18,293 nucleotides of DNA from Glomus cerebriforme (GCA_003550305.1 QKYT01000571.1:1-18293), one strand, 5' to 3'. Positions 1 through 9,408 are shown, numbered from the stretch's first letter. The notes: generated by a model from the letters alone, not told the origin. A program made the numbers and translations.

Positions 1-169
1 ATTTAAACGATACAATCAGCTTTATTTGATAAAAAATACTTCTTATGTCTCATTTATCATCAATAAAATCTTTGTTTCTCGATATTCTCCTATATTTAAA
101 TATGTTAAATAAATTATTCATAAGTCTAGTATAAAAGAAACAACAAAAACATAAAATACAAAATACAAA

Positions 170-430
170 ATANCTTTTCTTTCTTATCACTTCCNGTGAC
201 TTTGGGTACTTAAATTCTTTGCAAGTTATTCTTTGCTCAATCTATATTCTTTCTTTGGTTCTAATCTCATAGATTTGGCTGCATTTTTTAGGTTGAATCT
301 TCTTGGCGCGTGTATAATAAAGCAATGGATTTAACAATTACACTGGGAATAGTAAATTTATTCCATACGACACTATCAAAATATTTATAATTCCTCATTA
401 AAACGCTTATGGGAAATCTGCTTCTATGTT
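170..430 (-). pseudogene. Coding relic of unknown protein, minus strand
   Basis: The minus strand from about 428 to a TAA at 288-290 reads as a compact protein-like stretch containing RFPISVLMRN, VVWNKFTIPS and LLYTRQEDST, with an ATG at 396-398. A strong-looking splice acceptor (ttactttcag) lies just upstream at about 450. A second frame from about 300 to 170 continues with a charged segment (CSQIYEIRTKER) and has one in-frame TAG, so the gene is probably frameshifted or has an unrecognised intron. No domain is recognised. Composition is much more protein-like than the surrounding AT-rich DNA. It is inferred to be one exon or the 3' part of a host-type gene or an element gene; strand and coding status are moderately secure, the function is unknown. 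Confidence 0.4.
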
Positions 431-638
431 TTTTTTTATATAATTTCTACTGAAAGTAATATTTGATTCTGCTGATTTGTTTGAAATTTTTTAATGATTG
501 ATTGTATTTAAGTTTAATATATCTAGTTCTGTTGATCATCCTGATTAGGTTTAAGATCAAATCACAAATTTTTGTCATGATAACAGTAAAAATTCTGATT
601 TTATTCTGATATAGATTTTACTAACCATAATAGTCATC

Positions 639-690
639 ACTTAAATGAAATGTGTGTCAGGTTTGTGGCGCAGCTAGCTGATGTGGCGTA
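639..690 (+). mobile_element. Solitary MULE terminal inverted repeat relic
   Basis: The block AATGTGTGTCAGGTTTGT at 649-666 matches 17 of 18 bases of the perfect terminal repeat core of the MULE at 9409-13170. The outer ten bases (acttaaatga against gcttaaacga) and the following tggcgcag also align with the left end of that element. The orientation is that of a left end. No matching right end is visible downstream in the window. It is either the remnant of a second copy, a deletion derivative or one end of a decayed non-autonomous copy. Confidence 0.6.
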
Positions 691-932
691 ACAAAAAATC
701 ATAAAAAGAAAATTTTTTATATTAACATATAGCCTTAAAAGTTACTAAATATACCTAGTTTCGGCTGCTCTGCAAGTTTATTTAGAATGCCAAAAGCAAT
801 TTTAAATATCATTATTATTTTTTTTTTTGACAAAATTACAATTCAATTTTATTAATTATCATAAATTTTAAAGTTTAGATAACTAGATCTGTTATAAAAA
901 TTACATATGATAAAAAAAAAAGAATATATTAC
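691..932. other. AT-rich stretch without a gene
   Basis: This stretch is AT-rich with T and A homopolymer runs (about 821-832 and 910-920). It sits between the MULE end relic and a possible minus-strand exon. No coding segment, RNA gene or repeat structure is supported. Confidence 0.4.
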
Positions 933-1043
933 CTTGAACATAATCTGAAACTAATAACTAAAAAGATAAAGTTTCTGCGAAATGAACCTTGTAGTGTGAA
1001 TACAAATAATCATACCAGCACCGTGCGGTTAATCATACTCCAG
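933..1043 (-). pseudogene. Possible minus-strand exon with donor site
   Basis: The minus strand from 1043 to 933 reads in one frame through HGAGMIICIHTTRF and ISQKLYLFSY and ends at AAG followed by gtaata, a plausible splice donor at 932-931. Two in-frame stops (TAA at 1029-1031 and a TAG near the end) are both explained by CAA or CAG changed to a stop. No family is recognised. It may be a further exon of the minus-strand relic extending upstream to about 2600. Confidence 0.25.
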
Positions 1044-1321
1044 AAAAATAGTAAAATAAAAAAGAACATAAAAAGTTTAACATTGTAGAAGCAAAAATAA
1101 AATGACTAAAACTAGACAACTAAAAATATAGTAGTAATAGCTGTAAAAAGGAAGTCAAGAGCGATATTAAAAACTAATATCTATAGAACTAATTTCTATT
1201 ATAGAAAAAAAGTTAAACTGATAACAAAAAAAAAGAACCAAAAAAAAAGAAAAAAAAGTCACGTGAAAATAATGTCATGAAACAATAAGAACGATCCACC
1301 GAGGTCAATCATCATGTGCCT

Positions 1322-1715
1322 TTAAAGATGATCGTATAGCTGATAACAAAATATGTAGATCAATAGTGCAATTTCAAAAGACATTGATTGGTGTATACTT
1401 GCAGGATCAATAAATTGAAATAGGCAATTTTTAAAAAAAGGCTTAATGATGTGTACCAATGAAATCAATTCACAGTGTTTTCTCCCTTTCCTGCAGTGTT
1501 GGCATCTTCCATAGTATAGTTCGGTGAAACACTTTGGTTTCTAAAATGAAATAAAAGTACTTATGATTTGAAACATTTTTTAATAAAGAATAATTAAATT
1601 TTTGTTCAAAATTAGCCATAATTTTTCCTGAAATTATTTGTGCTTCAAGTTTTTGTAATCTTTGCAAAAGTTTCTTATTAAAAAAAATCTAGATTAGTTA
1701 CAAAATAAATTTTAG
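1322..1715 (-). CDS. Hypothetical spliced coding segment, coiled-coil-like
   Basis: On the minus strand an open frame from about 1715 holds a Leu/Gln/Lys-rich heptad-like segment (LLQRLQKLEAQIISGKIMAN). A donor at 1560-1559 (CATAA then gtactt) and an acceptor ending at 1491 (acactgcag) define a 70-nt intron. Splicing joins codon CAT-AAG in phase with 1490 to 1322, which adds about 55 residues, including the hydrophobic MSFEIALLIYIF, before a TAA at 1322-1324. Without splicing, the first frame instead ends at 1470. The function is not recognised. The in-phase intron and compositional contrast favour real coding sequence, but no start codon is certain and upstream exons are expected. Confidence 0.4.
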
Positions 1716-1879
1716 CATATTAGCAGATTTATACCATATAAGTTAAGGGAGTTTAGATAAAGATTTTCAAATAACCTATAATTGTAATACCAAAAAAATC
1801 AGCTAATTATTAATCATATGATTAAATGTTTTTATTTTATCTGGTTTTTATCAATTTGTAATTTTGCATTATAAGCTTT

Positions 1880-2199
1880 TTACTTTGATACGTAAAATTC
1901 ATTTCTGTAGTAAGAAAACCCATTTCACATTTATAATAAATTTTAAATTGATTAAGCAGCTTTTTTATTATCAATAAAGTATTTTTTAATAAAAAAAATA
2001 CATTTGAGTAACTTACATATAATTTATAATGATTTTTTCTATATAACTTCCTACTCCTATTTCTACTCCAAATTCACCTATACAGTCAACTGTCTCTATT
2101 TCACAATGCATCATATGCAAAAAAATTTTTAAATCTAACCAAGGTTTGATATAACATAAAGCAAGTATAATATCTCCCATCATAATTTTTATAAGCTCC
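1880..2199 (-). CDS. Hypothetical two-exon coding segment, minus strand
   Basis: An exon at 2199-2017 is bounded by an acceptor (gataaattctttag) and a consensus donor (GTAAGT at 2016-2011). It encodes about 60 residues without a stop, including MMGDIILALCYIKPWLDL and CIGEFGVEIGVGSYIEK. A second acceptor (ttttcttactacag) at 1905 gives a 112-nt intron, and joining in phase adds INEFYVSK and a TAA at 1880-1882. The open frame actually reaches further upstream to about 2265, and a short ATG frame (MEKNWLSVQAIVKDF) starts at 2328 in another phase, so the 5' structure is uncertain. The segment has a hydrophobic stretch but no recognised domain. It could be part of the same gene as the segments on either side. 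Confidence 0.45.
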
Positions 2200-2451
2200 C
2201 TAAAGAATTTATCAATGATTTTAAAAAACTTTAGTTTTTTTAATCCATCACCAATTATCCAATTATTTTACTAAAATTGAAATGAAATCCTTTACTATGG
2301 CTTGTACAGAAAGCCAATTTTTTTCCATATTTAATAGTCATATATATTGTTATTTCAAAAAAAACTCAATTTTATAAGTGTATTTTTGGAAATAGTTACA
2401 TTAACAAAATTAGCCCAAATCTTTAATGATAAAAATTGGGAAACCAAATTT

Positions 2452-2602
2452 TATTGTAAAAATGAAATAACTTTGGTGGTAACAAATTTAGATGATATTA
2501 ATACAAAAGAAAAAAATCCTCTTTCATCAAGATGAAAACTTATAATTAAATTTCCAAAAAAATCACGATATAAATGAGAAGAAGTTATTGTTGAATGGAA
2601 AC
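2452..2602 (-). CDS. Hypothetical internal exon, minus strand
   Basis: A pyrimidine-rich acceptor (catccttttcttatttag) ends at 2603. The frame that follows is open to about 2452, with HLYRDFFGNLIISFHLDERG and FVTTKVISF. The opposite strand also reads as a long frame here but carries at least seven stops from 2533 onward, so the minus strand is preferred. Splice donor and downstream partner are not clear. No family is recognised. It is probably part of the minus-strand multi-exon gene or relic of this region. Confidence 0.35.
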
Positions 2603-3048
2603 CTAAATAAGAAAAGGATGCAGAAGATAATAAATGTGAAGGTAGATTTTTATATATGCATTTTTGGATAACAAATAGAAGGATCATATAAAAAATTAGA
2701 AAAGCAAAATATGTAAATAAAATAGATTTAATAGAAATTTAGAAAAATATAATACAAATAAAATAAATCCAAATTGATATTGAATTTATTAATGAGTAAA
2801 AAAAAGAAAATCAAGAAAATCTATTTAATGAAATGAGTTTCTCTAAAAAATTCATGATATATAAACTAAAATAAAAAACCTCAGTTTTTCTTTAATACTC
2901 ATATATATAATTGCTGTAATGATATAATTTGTCAATAATACCTTAATGTTAATACTAAAGCTACAAGAAATAAAAAATATTAAAAAAAAAAAATAGTTAA
3001 AAAATAGAAAAAAAATTTTAAAACATGAAAATAAAATTAAAAAATTAC

Positions 3049-3109
3049 CTTTTAATAGTATTCCAATCTGTTTAATCATCATCAGGTTATTTGACAGATA
3101 TCTGATATC
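3049..3109 (-). CDS. Short internal exon flanked by splice sites
   Basis: The 61-nt segment lies between an acceptor (ccttttaatcacag, ending at 3110) and a donor (GGTAATTTT, GT at 3048-3047) on the minus strand. Only one of three frames is open, reading DIRYLSNNLMMIKQIGILLK. Size and boundaries are typical of small fungal exons. The identity is unknown, and it is supported only by the splice signals and the single open frame. Confidence 0.3.
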
Positions 3110-3292
3110 CTGTGATTAAAAGGATAACAGTTATATTAATAGGTCAGATTTCTTAAATGAAGATATCTAAAAATTATTTTAAATTTTTTTTATTTAATTA
3201 TAACATGCCTCTATCTTCTTAGTAATTCTTTTTACCCAAAATGAATAATTCAAAACACAGGTAGCAAAGATAATAGATAATTTACTGAAGTT

Positions 3293-3490
3293 CCATTCCA
3301 TAAAATCCAAGAAGCTGCAATACCTAAAAAAAAAAATAACTGTTAGAGTGTTCCTAAAGACAATTAAAGAACATACATAACTCTTCTTTATCTATTATTT
3401 CCAGTACATAAAGTCCAAGAAGCCATAATTTCTAAAAATAATAAATAAATAAAAATTAGAATTTTCTAAAGACACTTTTAAGAGCATAGA
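3293..3490 (-). repeat. 108-bp tandem duplication, probably of an exon-intron unit
   Basis: Two similar units begin at 3293 and 3401, aligned through ccaagaag and again through ctaaaga followed by acata or gcata. On the minus strand each unit starts after a T-rich acceptor and encodes related residues: KLWLLGLYVLE in the upstream unit and VLQLLGFYGMEL in the downstream one. Between them lies a good candidate intron with donor GTATGT, branch-like CTCTAAC and a T-tract ending in AG. Together this looks like an old tandem exon duplication. The coding interpretation is inference; the repeat itself is seen directly. Confidence 0.5.
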
Positions 3491-3710
3491 TAGCAAAGAT
3501 AATGAAAACATACTAAGATTCTATTTCTTAAGTTATTAAAAAAAATGAAAACCTCTCTTAAAAAGAAAAAAATTTTTTTTAACAGATAGTTCAGATTATA
3601 TAAGAATGATCTGAATAATATGAGTGACACTACTGCAAATATTTTAGAATTTCTGATTGCAAAAGTGTAATTAGCAAAAAGAAACAAATGAATGCAAAAA
3701 CAAAATTAAT

Positions 3711-3887
3711 TTACTCATTATTTATTGTGTTGAAAAAGTTATTTATGACGACAGTACAGGTTAAATTTTCAAACAAAAAGTTAAAATCTGAATTCCAGTT
3801 TTTCTGCATTATTTTATTTGATTTACCAACAGATTCAACAGAGAGATCTACTATTAAATTTCCAATCTGGGAGGTATTTAAAGCCAT
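3711..3887 (-). CDS. Small hypothetical ORF, minus strand
   Basis: An ATG at 3885-3887 opens a 58-residue frame to TAA at 3711-3713, containing QIGNLIVDLSVESVGKS and NNFFNTINNE. The plus strand also has an open frame over the same bases (3688-3906, 72 residues), which has an awkward Phe/Lys-rich composition, so strand choice is not secure. No domain is recognised. It may be the 5' exon of the minus-strand gene series that follows. Confidence 0.25.
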   Translation of the reverse strand: MALNTSQIGNLIVDLSVESVGKSNKIMQKNWNSDFNFLFENLTCTVVINNFFNTINNE

Positions 3888-3906
3888 GTTTGATCATATG
3901 ATTTAA

Positions 3907-4372
3907 TATTATTAAATTAAAAATCATAGTGTATTTACCGAANAAAGANTAATATAGTTTTTGACTTTANATATAAANAAATGAACTTTGCTAATCATAT
4001 TTAAAAAAAGGTAAATAAATCAGTATACCAAAATCTTAAGAGATTATATTAACATCAAAATGGTCATTTAATATCAGTCATTAGAAATTTACATTTTGTA
4101 CAAACAATCTCATTTCACTTTTTTATTAAAATTTAGATAATTTACCAATTATGAAATTTCTCAGTAAAATAACAGAAATATTTTTAGTAGTAATAGTCGG
4201 TATATTAGTTATTTTATAGCTGATAAGGTAATGACCTAGTTGTTAAATCATATTATAGCATAATTGGTAAAAGATTAATAGTTTATAGTTTCTAAAGTTT
4301 CTATATCCTAATATGACTGATATAGAAAATATCTGAATCAAAGAATACTAACCTATATTAAATAAGTATTAC
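3907..4372. other. AT-rich spacer with several ambiguous bases
   Basis: No gene, RNA gene or repeat family is supported here. The stretch is strongly AT-rich and includes four isolated ambiguous bases between 3943 and 3978. Confidence 0.4.
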
Positions 4373-4466
4373 AATAGTTATTTCATGAAAATTCATGAAT
4401 ATCATTGATTTTCATACTGTGCCATGAAAATAATGATAAATTCATAGTTCATATGAAATAACTATT
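4373..4466. repeat. 94-nt imperfect inverted repeat (hairpin)
   Basis: Two 43-nt arms (4373-4415 and 4424-4466) are separated by the 8-nt loop actgtgcc. The outer 14 bases (AATAGTTATTTCAT) pair perfectly, the inner ATTTTCAT pairs perfectly at the loop, and the middle pairs with small bulges. The pairing fades immediately outside the arms, which suggests a defined unit such as a small foldback element or a structured RNA precursor. No target-site duplication is evident. Confidence 0.6.
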
Positions 4467-4514
4467 TTATCTCATAGAGACTAATATTCATGATGATTTT
4501 TTATTTTTAATATA

Positions 4515-4533
4515 GACTTTTAATATAAAAGTC
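4515..4533. repeat. Short perfect hairpin
   Basis: GACTTTT and AAAAGTC pair around a 5-nt AATAT loop. A T-rich run does not directly follow on either strand, so a terminator role is not supported. A related aaaaaagtctattttatt lies just downstream. Confidence 0.3.
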
Positions 4534-4602
4534 CATTTTATTATAAAAAAGTCTATTTTATTCTTTTATGATTTTTTTTCTTAAAATTTCTCTTTATTAA
4601 AA

Positions 4603-4920
4603 ATGTCTCAAAAACATAATGCTAATAAGAAGTAAGGATTTCATATTAAAGCCTGTATTTGTTAATGCAAGTGAGCTTCCTTCTTTACCTATTTCTTAAG
4701 ATGTTAATATTCCTTCTAAACTTTAATTGTTGGTAATTTAATAAATAATTCTGATATTATACCAGAATTTTCTTCTGATAATATTAATGAAAAGAAACAT
4801 CTTAATAGTGACAACTTAAGTACTTAACAGAAAATCCTATGACTCAAAGAGAATGAAGAGTATCTTATTAATACTACCAATACTATATCAGAATTTTTTT
4901 CTGATAAAAAATTTCCTATT
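4603..4920 (+). pseudogene. Weak Ser/Asn-rich coding relic
   Basis: An ATG at 4603 starts MSQKHNANKK and then meets a TAA; the junction AAGAAGTAAGG could also be a splice donor. The same frame becomes protein-like again further on (NSDIIPEFSSDNINEKKHL and later NTISEFFSDKKFP), broken by TAA and TGA. A second frame between them reads LKPVFVNASELPSLPIS. The pattern fits an old gene fragment with at least one frameshift or intron. The LINE begins right after this relic. No domain is recognised. Confidence 0.25.
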
Positions 4921-4934
4921 TTTAACAATTGCCA

Positions 4935-7900
4935 TTTTTTTTTTTTATAAAAGACAAGTTAATTGCATTTATTATAATTATTGAAGTTCTAAAAAGAATA
5001 CATAATTACGAAAGATAAATCACGAATATACCCTCTTTAACAGAAAAGCATAACTTGTCATGCGAAGGTTAAATTCAGGAGAAAAGTTTTGTTACTAAGA
5101 ACTAATTTCCATCATAATCTAATCTTCCTGACCTTGTACCTGTGATAAATCAAAGTGACTAACTAATCTATCTAATAAATAATTATGTGTANCTAAATTT
5201 AAGTCCAATTTTTCATACAAAATACTATTATACATTCCCTCTGTGAGTTTCGCTAATTTATCCACCTTTTTAACAATAATGTCCCCTAAATGATGACCTT
5301 CTTTAATAAAACTAACCATTCTATCTTTCCATCTGGAGAAGGCACAAAGTTCACGCGTGGTGGTACTCTCTATAGGGTTATGGAATTCGTCAAATGGGGA
5401 TTTACCAATATAATGATGAATTTTGCTGGAACGAGAGCGAGGTNTGCTCNAAGAAGGAGGTGAGTTAGAACTCATCGATTGAAGTGATNATTCCAAGTTT
5501 TTAAAGAGCTTGTTACGTGGAAGCCAAATGTAACGATGAAAAGCTTGAATGAGGAAAGAGGTTAGCTTGTCCAGAATTTGAAACGTAATTTGGTTAGATC
5601 TGGTGATTCCATGGAGAGAGCTGAAATGGAAGTTGGAGTATATGGATCTGAGTGTGTGAAATAAGAGCCAATGTTTGTTATTTTGATCAAGAAGGTTAGC
5701 AGTAAAGAAGCTATTGAGGAAGGAGAGTACAGCATCTTGCTGCACTTGACGATTGTCTGAATTAGAGAAAGGATCCCAATTGATGATGAATTGAGAGGTA
5801 TTAGCAATCGCTTTGTCGATAACGCAGGACTATTTTGAGGTTAAACTGGGACATCTGATCAAATGAAAAAGAGTTTCTTGTTCAGATTCACAATAGAAGC
5901 ATTTATCCATCGTGAATTTTGCCAGATGTCATTCCTTCATAATGTTCATAGTGGGAAGAGCCAGCATTAAGAGTTTTAATTGGCGTGAAAAACTGTCATG
6001 AATTGTGGAGTGAAAGCAAAGTAAGTTGTTCCTGGTGTAAAATGCAGACCACAAGGAGGTTCAATGTGTGAAGGAGTAAGTGCTGTCAAATAAATCATAA
6101 TTGTAATAGTTCGTGGACCATGCTGCAGCTATTTTGGCATTATGAAGTGTCTTGACGAAGGAACGAGTAGATTTTTCCACGGGAATATTATTCCAGACCA
6201 ATTGGTGTTGGATTGATGCAAAGTCGTAAAACTGGCAAGCGCTGATAGTATGGTGACTTTAAGTACCTGATTTAGCTAGTCTATCTACTGCTTTATTGAG
6301 GGGGTCACCAGAGTGGCCTTTGACTTTAACCAGATATAAGGAGATATGTTTAGTATCTATTAAATAAGAGATAGAAAGAAGAAAAGATCTATTATTAAGT
6401 TTAAAAATTTTTCTAAAACTATTATATCCTAAATCTAAAACATGATTAATCCCATCCATAGTGGCTTTGCTATCAGTATAAATGTATAAGTTCGAATGCG
6501 TGAGCATGGCTAATACAGCTGTAAATATGGCACAAATTTCTGCTCTTGTTGAAGACGGCCAATCAAATAACTGGCAGTTGAAGTGTAAATCCAGAAAATC
6601 TTTAATTATCCATCCTGAGCCCATAACGGGAATTGATGAAGATGACAATGAGCCATCGGTGTAGATGTGTACTTCATCAAGAGATAATAATTGAATCTTT
6701 TTTAATAGGGATATTAATTGTTCTTGGGAATCAGGGTTGGCAATAAATTTGCATATAAGGACTTCGTCGGCTGAATTGCAGTTCGATAAATAAATGATCN
6801 GTAAGNAACTTTNCGCAATTGTTGAATCTNAGTCAATNNTNTGAGCAGAGGATTGGTGGTCATAGTAAAGGTCTGAAATATAAGTGTCGACCGTTGAGNC
6901 TGATTCTGAGGGANCTTTTTTGATATTGACTAAGCTGTGATAATTTGTTGACGATGGCGATATGTAAAAGATACATGTAGCGTCCGAATGTGATGGTGAA
7001 GTTATTTTAGTGCTGATGGCATTCTCGCATGACTCATCATGGCAAGAGGTCAAGGATAAGTAAGAATCTCCTTTACTATTATAGGAAGGAGAAGGTAAAA
7101 AATACTGTACAGCAACTTGATCGTTAGTTTTGTGTAAGATTCTGCCATAAATAGTGGATGAAGGTGTGGCGTCTTTAATCCATTCTTTTTTTTGCCTGTC
7201 TGGTGTGAAGGGAAAGTATAGTTCGGGCAAAGTTCCCGTGTTGATTAAGGCGGACGATGTTTTCCCGCCTTCAGTAATACTGATCAGGTAGTTGAAACCT
7301 AATAATTGAAAAGTGGCAAACAAGCTAGAAATTCTGCCTTTCAGACTTTTCAGCTGGCGGAACTTTACTTGTTTCCAGCTAAGAACGTTATCATAATCAG
7401 ACGTAATTATTTGTGAAATATAAAAAAGACAATGTTTAGTTGAAAATTTCAAAAGGGAAGTGGCATCCATAGGATAATTATCATAAATTAAGTCTCTGAT
7501 GGCCAGGCCTAAGCCTATAATAGTTTATGAATCCTTAATCGAAGATGGAGATGTAATATTAAGAAGCAAGGAATTCATGGAAGATAAAATGCGTAGGTAN
7601 AGACAGTGAGGAGCTAGGGTAAAGTCTTCAGGGAGTACTGTGTGATCCAAAATGGAAGTAACCAGACCTAAGTCAAGTTGACAATTTTTCAGGGCAATGT
7701 GTGTCGAATCTCTAATAGGTCCCTTGGCATTAAGATGAATTAGGAAGGTAGAAATCTGTTGCTCCTTTATAGAGTGAGAAAGGACCCGTAGACCTTCTAG
7801 AGCAGGGTGAAATAAAACATTGTTTGCCGAAGTTCGTGAAAGCCCTAGCTGATGCTTGCAGATAGTTGTGAAGGGAGAGTAAAGTTTGTCTAGCCTGTGA

Positions 7901-8721
7901 TCAGGTAAAGAGGTCAGCATTAATCTGTATTGAATTCTTGGAATGAGTACTCTGTTCGCGATATAAACTAATTGTCCTATAGTAAGTTTTTTCCTTTGAA
8001 TGAGCTTGCAAATGTTCTGAATTTCAAGAGAGGCTGTGTTAATATCGGCGGTTTGACGGTTGCCCATAGTGAATCAGACGCCAAGAATTTGTTCAGTGAG
8101 GCTTTTGTCTAGAGCTTGAATTAGAGTGCTGTTCTGTCCAGAGCCCATGATAATGTTGCATTGGTCCTTTGGCACCGTGGGATTAAGAACCATTAGCGAT
8201 GATTTTTTTCCATTAATTTGTATGTCGTTAATATCAAAGAATTCATTTGAGATATTGATGGTATTCTGTAGATCAGACTTTGAATTTCCTATCCATTGCG
8301 TGTCATCCGCATATGCGAAGGTGGCTGCCTTGAACGGTGTTGGATTATCTGGGAACAGCGGAGAATAGTTAGGAGCAGAGGAGACTTGAAGTATCACGCC
8401 GCTGTTTTTAGATTGCTGGATTCGAAAAAGAAGTGGATCATAAAAAATTCACCAAAGGAGGGGGAAGATCACCTCGATGCCTGCTTCAGCCGTGAAAAAA
8501 TTGGTGAGCCCGAATTCTGTGATGATGGCAATTTGTCTTGAATCGAATAGATTAATGATAAAGTCTATAGCAATACTTGGTAATCTAATGCGTTCAAGAG
8601 CTTTTCTTAGAGATGTCATCAAAACGGAGTCAAAAGCTTTCTGCATATCTTGGTTTGCTAACCACAACTCTGTCTTTGACCGTTTTGCTTCTGAAATGAT
8701 ATTATTAACAATTGTCATTTT
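4935..8721 (-). mobile_element. 5'-truncated LINE-type retrotransposon
   Basis: A less AT-rich block on the minus strand encodes reverse transcriptase, RNase H and a terminal zinc knuckle in one continuous frame. It starts abruptly inside the reverse transcriptase finger region near 8718, with no endonuclease upstream, as expected for incomplete target-primed reverse transcription. At the 3' end the minus strand finishes in 12 A residues (T run at 4935-4946). The bases ttaacaattg-c/t-catttt occur at both edges (4922-4938 and 8705-8721, one mismatch in 17), a candidate target-site duplication. One caution is that the right copy overlaps codons that look conserved (TIVNNII), so part of this match could be microhomology. 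Confidence 0.85.
5119..8718 (-). pseudogene. Decayed LINE ORF: reverse transcriptase, RNase H, zinc knuckle
   Basis: One minus-strand frame runs from 8718 to the stop at 5119-5121 without a frameshift. Reverse transcriptase motif A (DMQKAFDSV, 8649-8623) and motif C (FAYADD, YADD at 8313-8302) are intact. Motif B is damaged: AGIEVIFPLLW appears to lack the usual QG. RNase H type 1 follows with YTDGS (Asp codon 6657-6655), STRAEIC, YTDSKA and GHSGDPLNKAVDRLA, so all catalytic residues are kept. The C-terminus has a C-x2-C-x8-H-x3-C knuckle (about 5901-5851). Seven premature stops lie at 8449, 8074, 7525, 6259, 6061, 5929 and 5830 (lowest base of each codon). The order RT, RNase H, zinc is usual for I/Tad-like LINEs. 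It cannot make a full protein. Confidence 0.88.
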
Positions 8722-9125
8722 AATAATATAATTTTTAAATTTTAAATATAGTAGTATTTATTTTTTTTATTTGTAGTATAAATAATAATATATATTAACG
8801 CTATTGTCAATAAAAATTAAATGTTAAAATAAACTATATTTGATATTATTATTTTCGCAGTTTTTAAAAAAATATCACTATGAAAAATCATGGGCAACCA
8901 TTAGTAAACATAAGATAAATATAGTTTCACCATAAGGCTATAATATTTTTCTTTTTATTAACAATTATTCACAATCTGTTGCTTTCACTTTGTCTCATTC
9001 CTTTCTTTATTTCTCTATAATTTTCAAAAAACAAATCCCTCTTTCTTTTTTATTTTTCTTTTCTTTCTTTCTTTCCTTTCTCATAACAAATTTATTATTA
9101 TAAATATGAATGATAATAAAAATTC
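8722..9125. other. AT-rich spacer with pyrimidine-rich tract
   Basis: After the LINE edge the DNA is AT-rich. From about 8989 to 9085 the plus strand is dominated by T and C (ctttctttctttcc and similar), a polypyrimidine tract of unknown role. No gene is supported. Confidence 0.45.
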
Positions 9126-9263
9126 TTAAATGTAGTATTGCTTTTCAAAAGGTAAAACATATTCAATTTCAATATATTCTGCAACTCTATATGCATGTCT
9201 TCTATTTTTACTCCATACAAAACAACTTAAGCCATGACATGTAAATGCAAAAAGATCAACCAT
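9126..9263 (-). CDS. Small hypothetical ORF or exon, 45 residues
   Basis: An ATG at 9261-9263 opens a frame ending in TAA at 9126-9128. The product begins MVDLFAFTCHGLSCFVW and continues with KNRRHAYRVAEYIEIEY. Its balanced, charged composition differs from chance frames in such AT-rich DNA. It has two cysteines and a histidine near the N-terminus, but no recognised domain. It lies about 140 bp before the MULE insertion point. It may be the last exon of a larger gene that is otherwise unrecognised. Confidence 0.35.
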   Translation of the reverse strand: MVDLFAFTCHGLSCFVWSKNRRHAYRVAEYIEIEYVLPFEKQYYI

Positions 9264-9399
9264 TAAATTTAAATATGGTCAACAAATATACTATCATGTT
9301 TTTATTTCAAATCAAAACCAATAGTAAATCAATTTGTAATTAGCAAAAATATTTTCATAAGAATTTTTAAAACACATATTATTTTTAAAAATTTTATGT

Positions 9400-9408
9400 A
9401 TAAATATA
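9400..9408. repeat. Left 9-bp target-site duplication of the MULE
   Basis: ataaatata abuts the left terminus of the element and is repeated immediately after its right terminus at 13171-13179. MULE insertions usually duplicate 8-11 bp. Confidence 0.7.

Noticed and set aside
1200..1260. A-rich run as a retrotransposon poly(A) tail
   Set aside because: No element coding sequence or target duplication is next to it; homopolymers are common throughout the window.
2347..2870. Plus-strand frame reading as a long protein-like relic with seven stops
   Set aside because: The minus strand over the same bases is open for 78 codons and has a strong splice acceptor at 2603, so the plus frame is taken as its shadow.
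5562..5807. Second minus-strand frame of 81 codons within the LINE
   Set aside because: It overlaps the main LINE frame, which continues through it with recognisable context; it is a shadow.
8126..8731. Three plus-strand frames over the reverse transcriptase
   Set aside because: They are antisense to YADD and DMQKAFDSV motifs on the minus strand.
8989..9085. Pyrimidine-rich tract as a promoter or intron end
   Set aside because: No gene with a fitting start or splice junction lies next to it on the plus strand.
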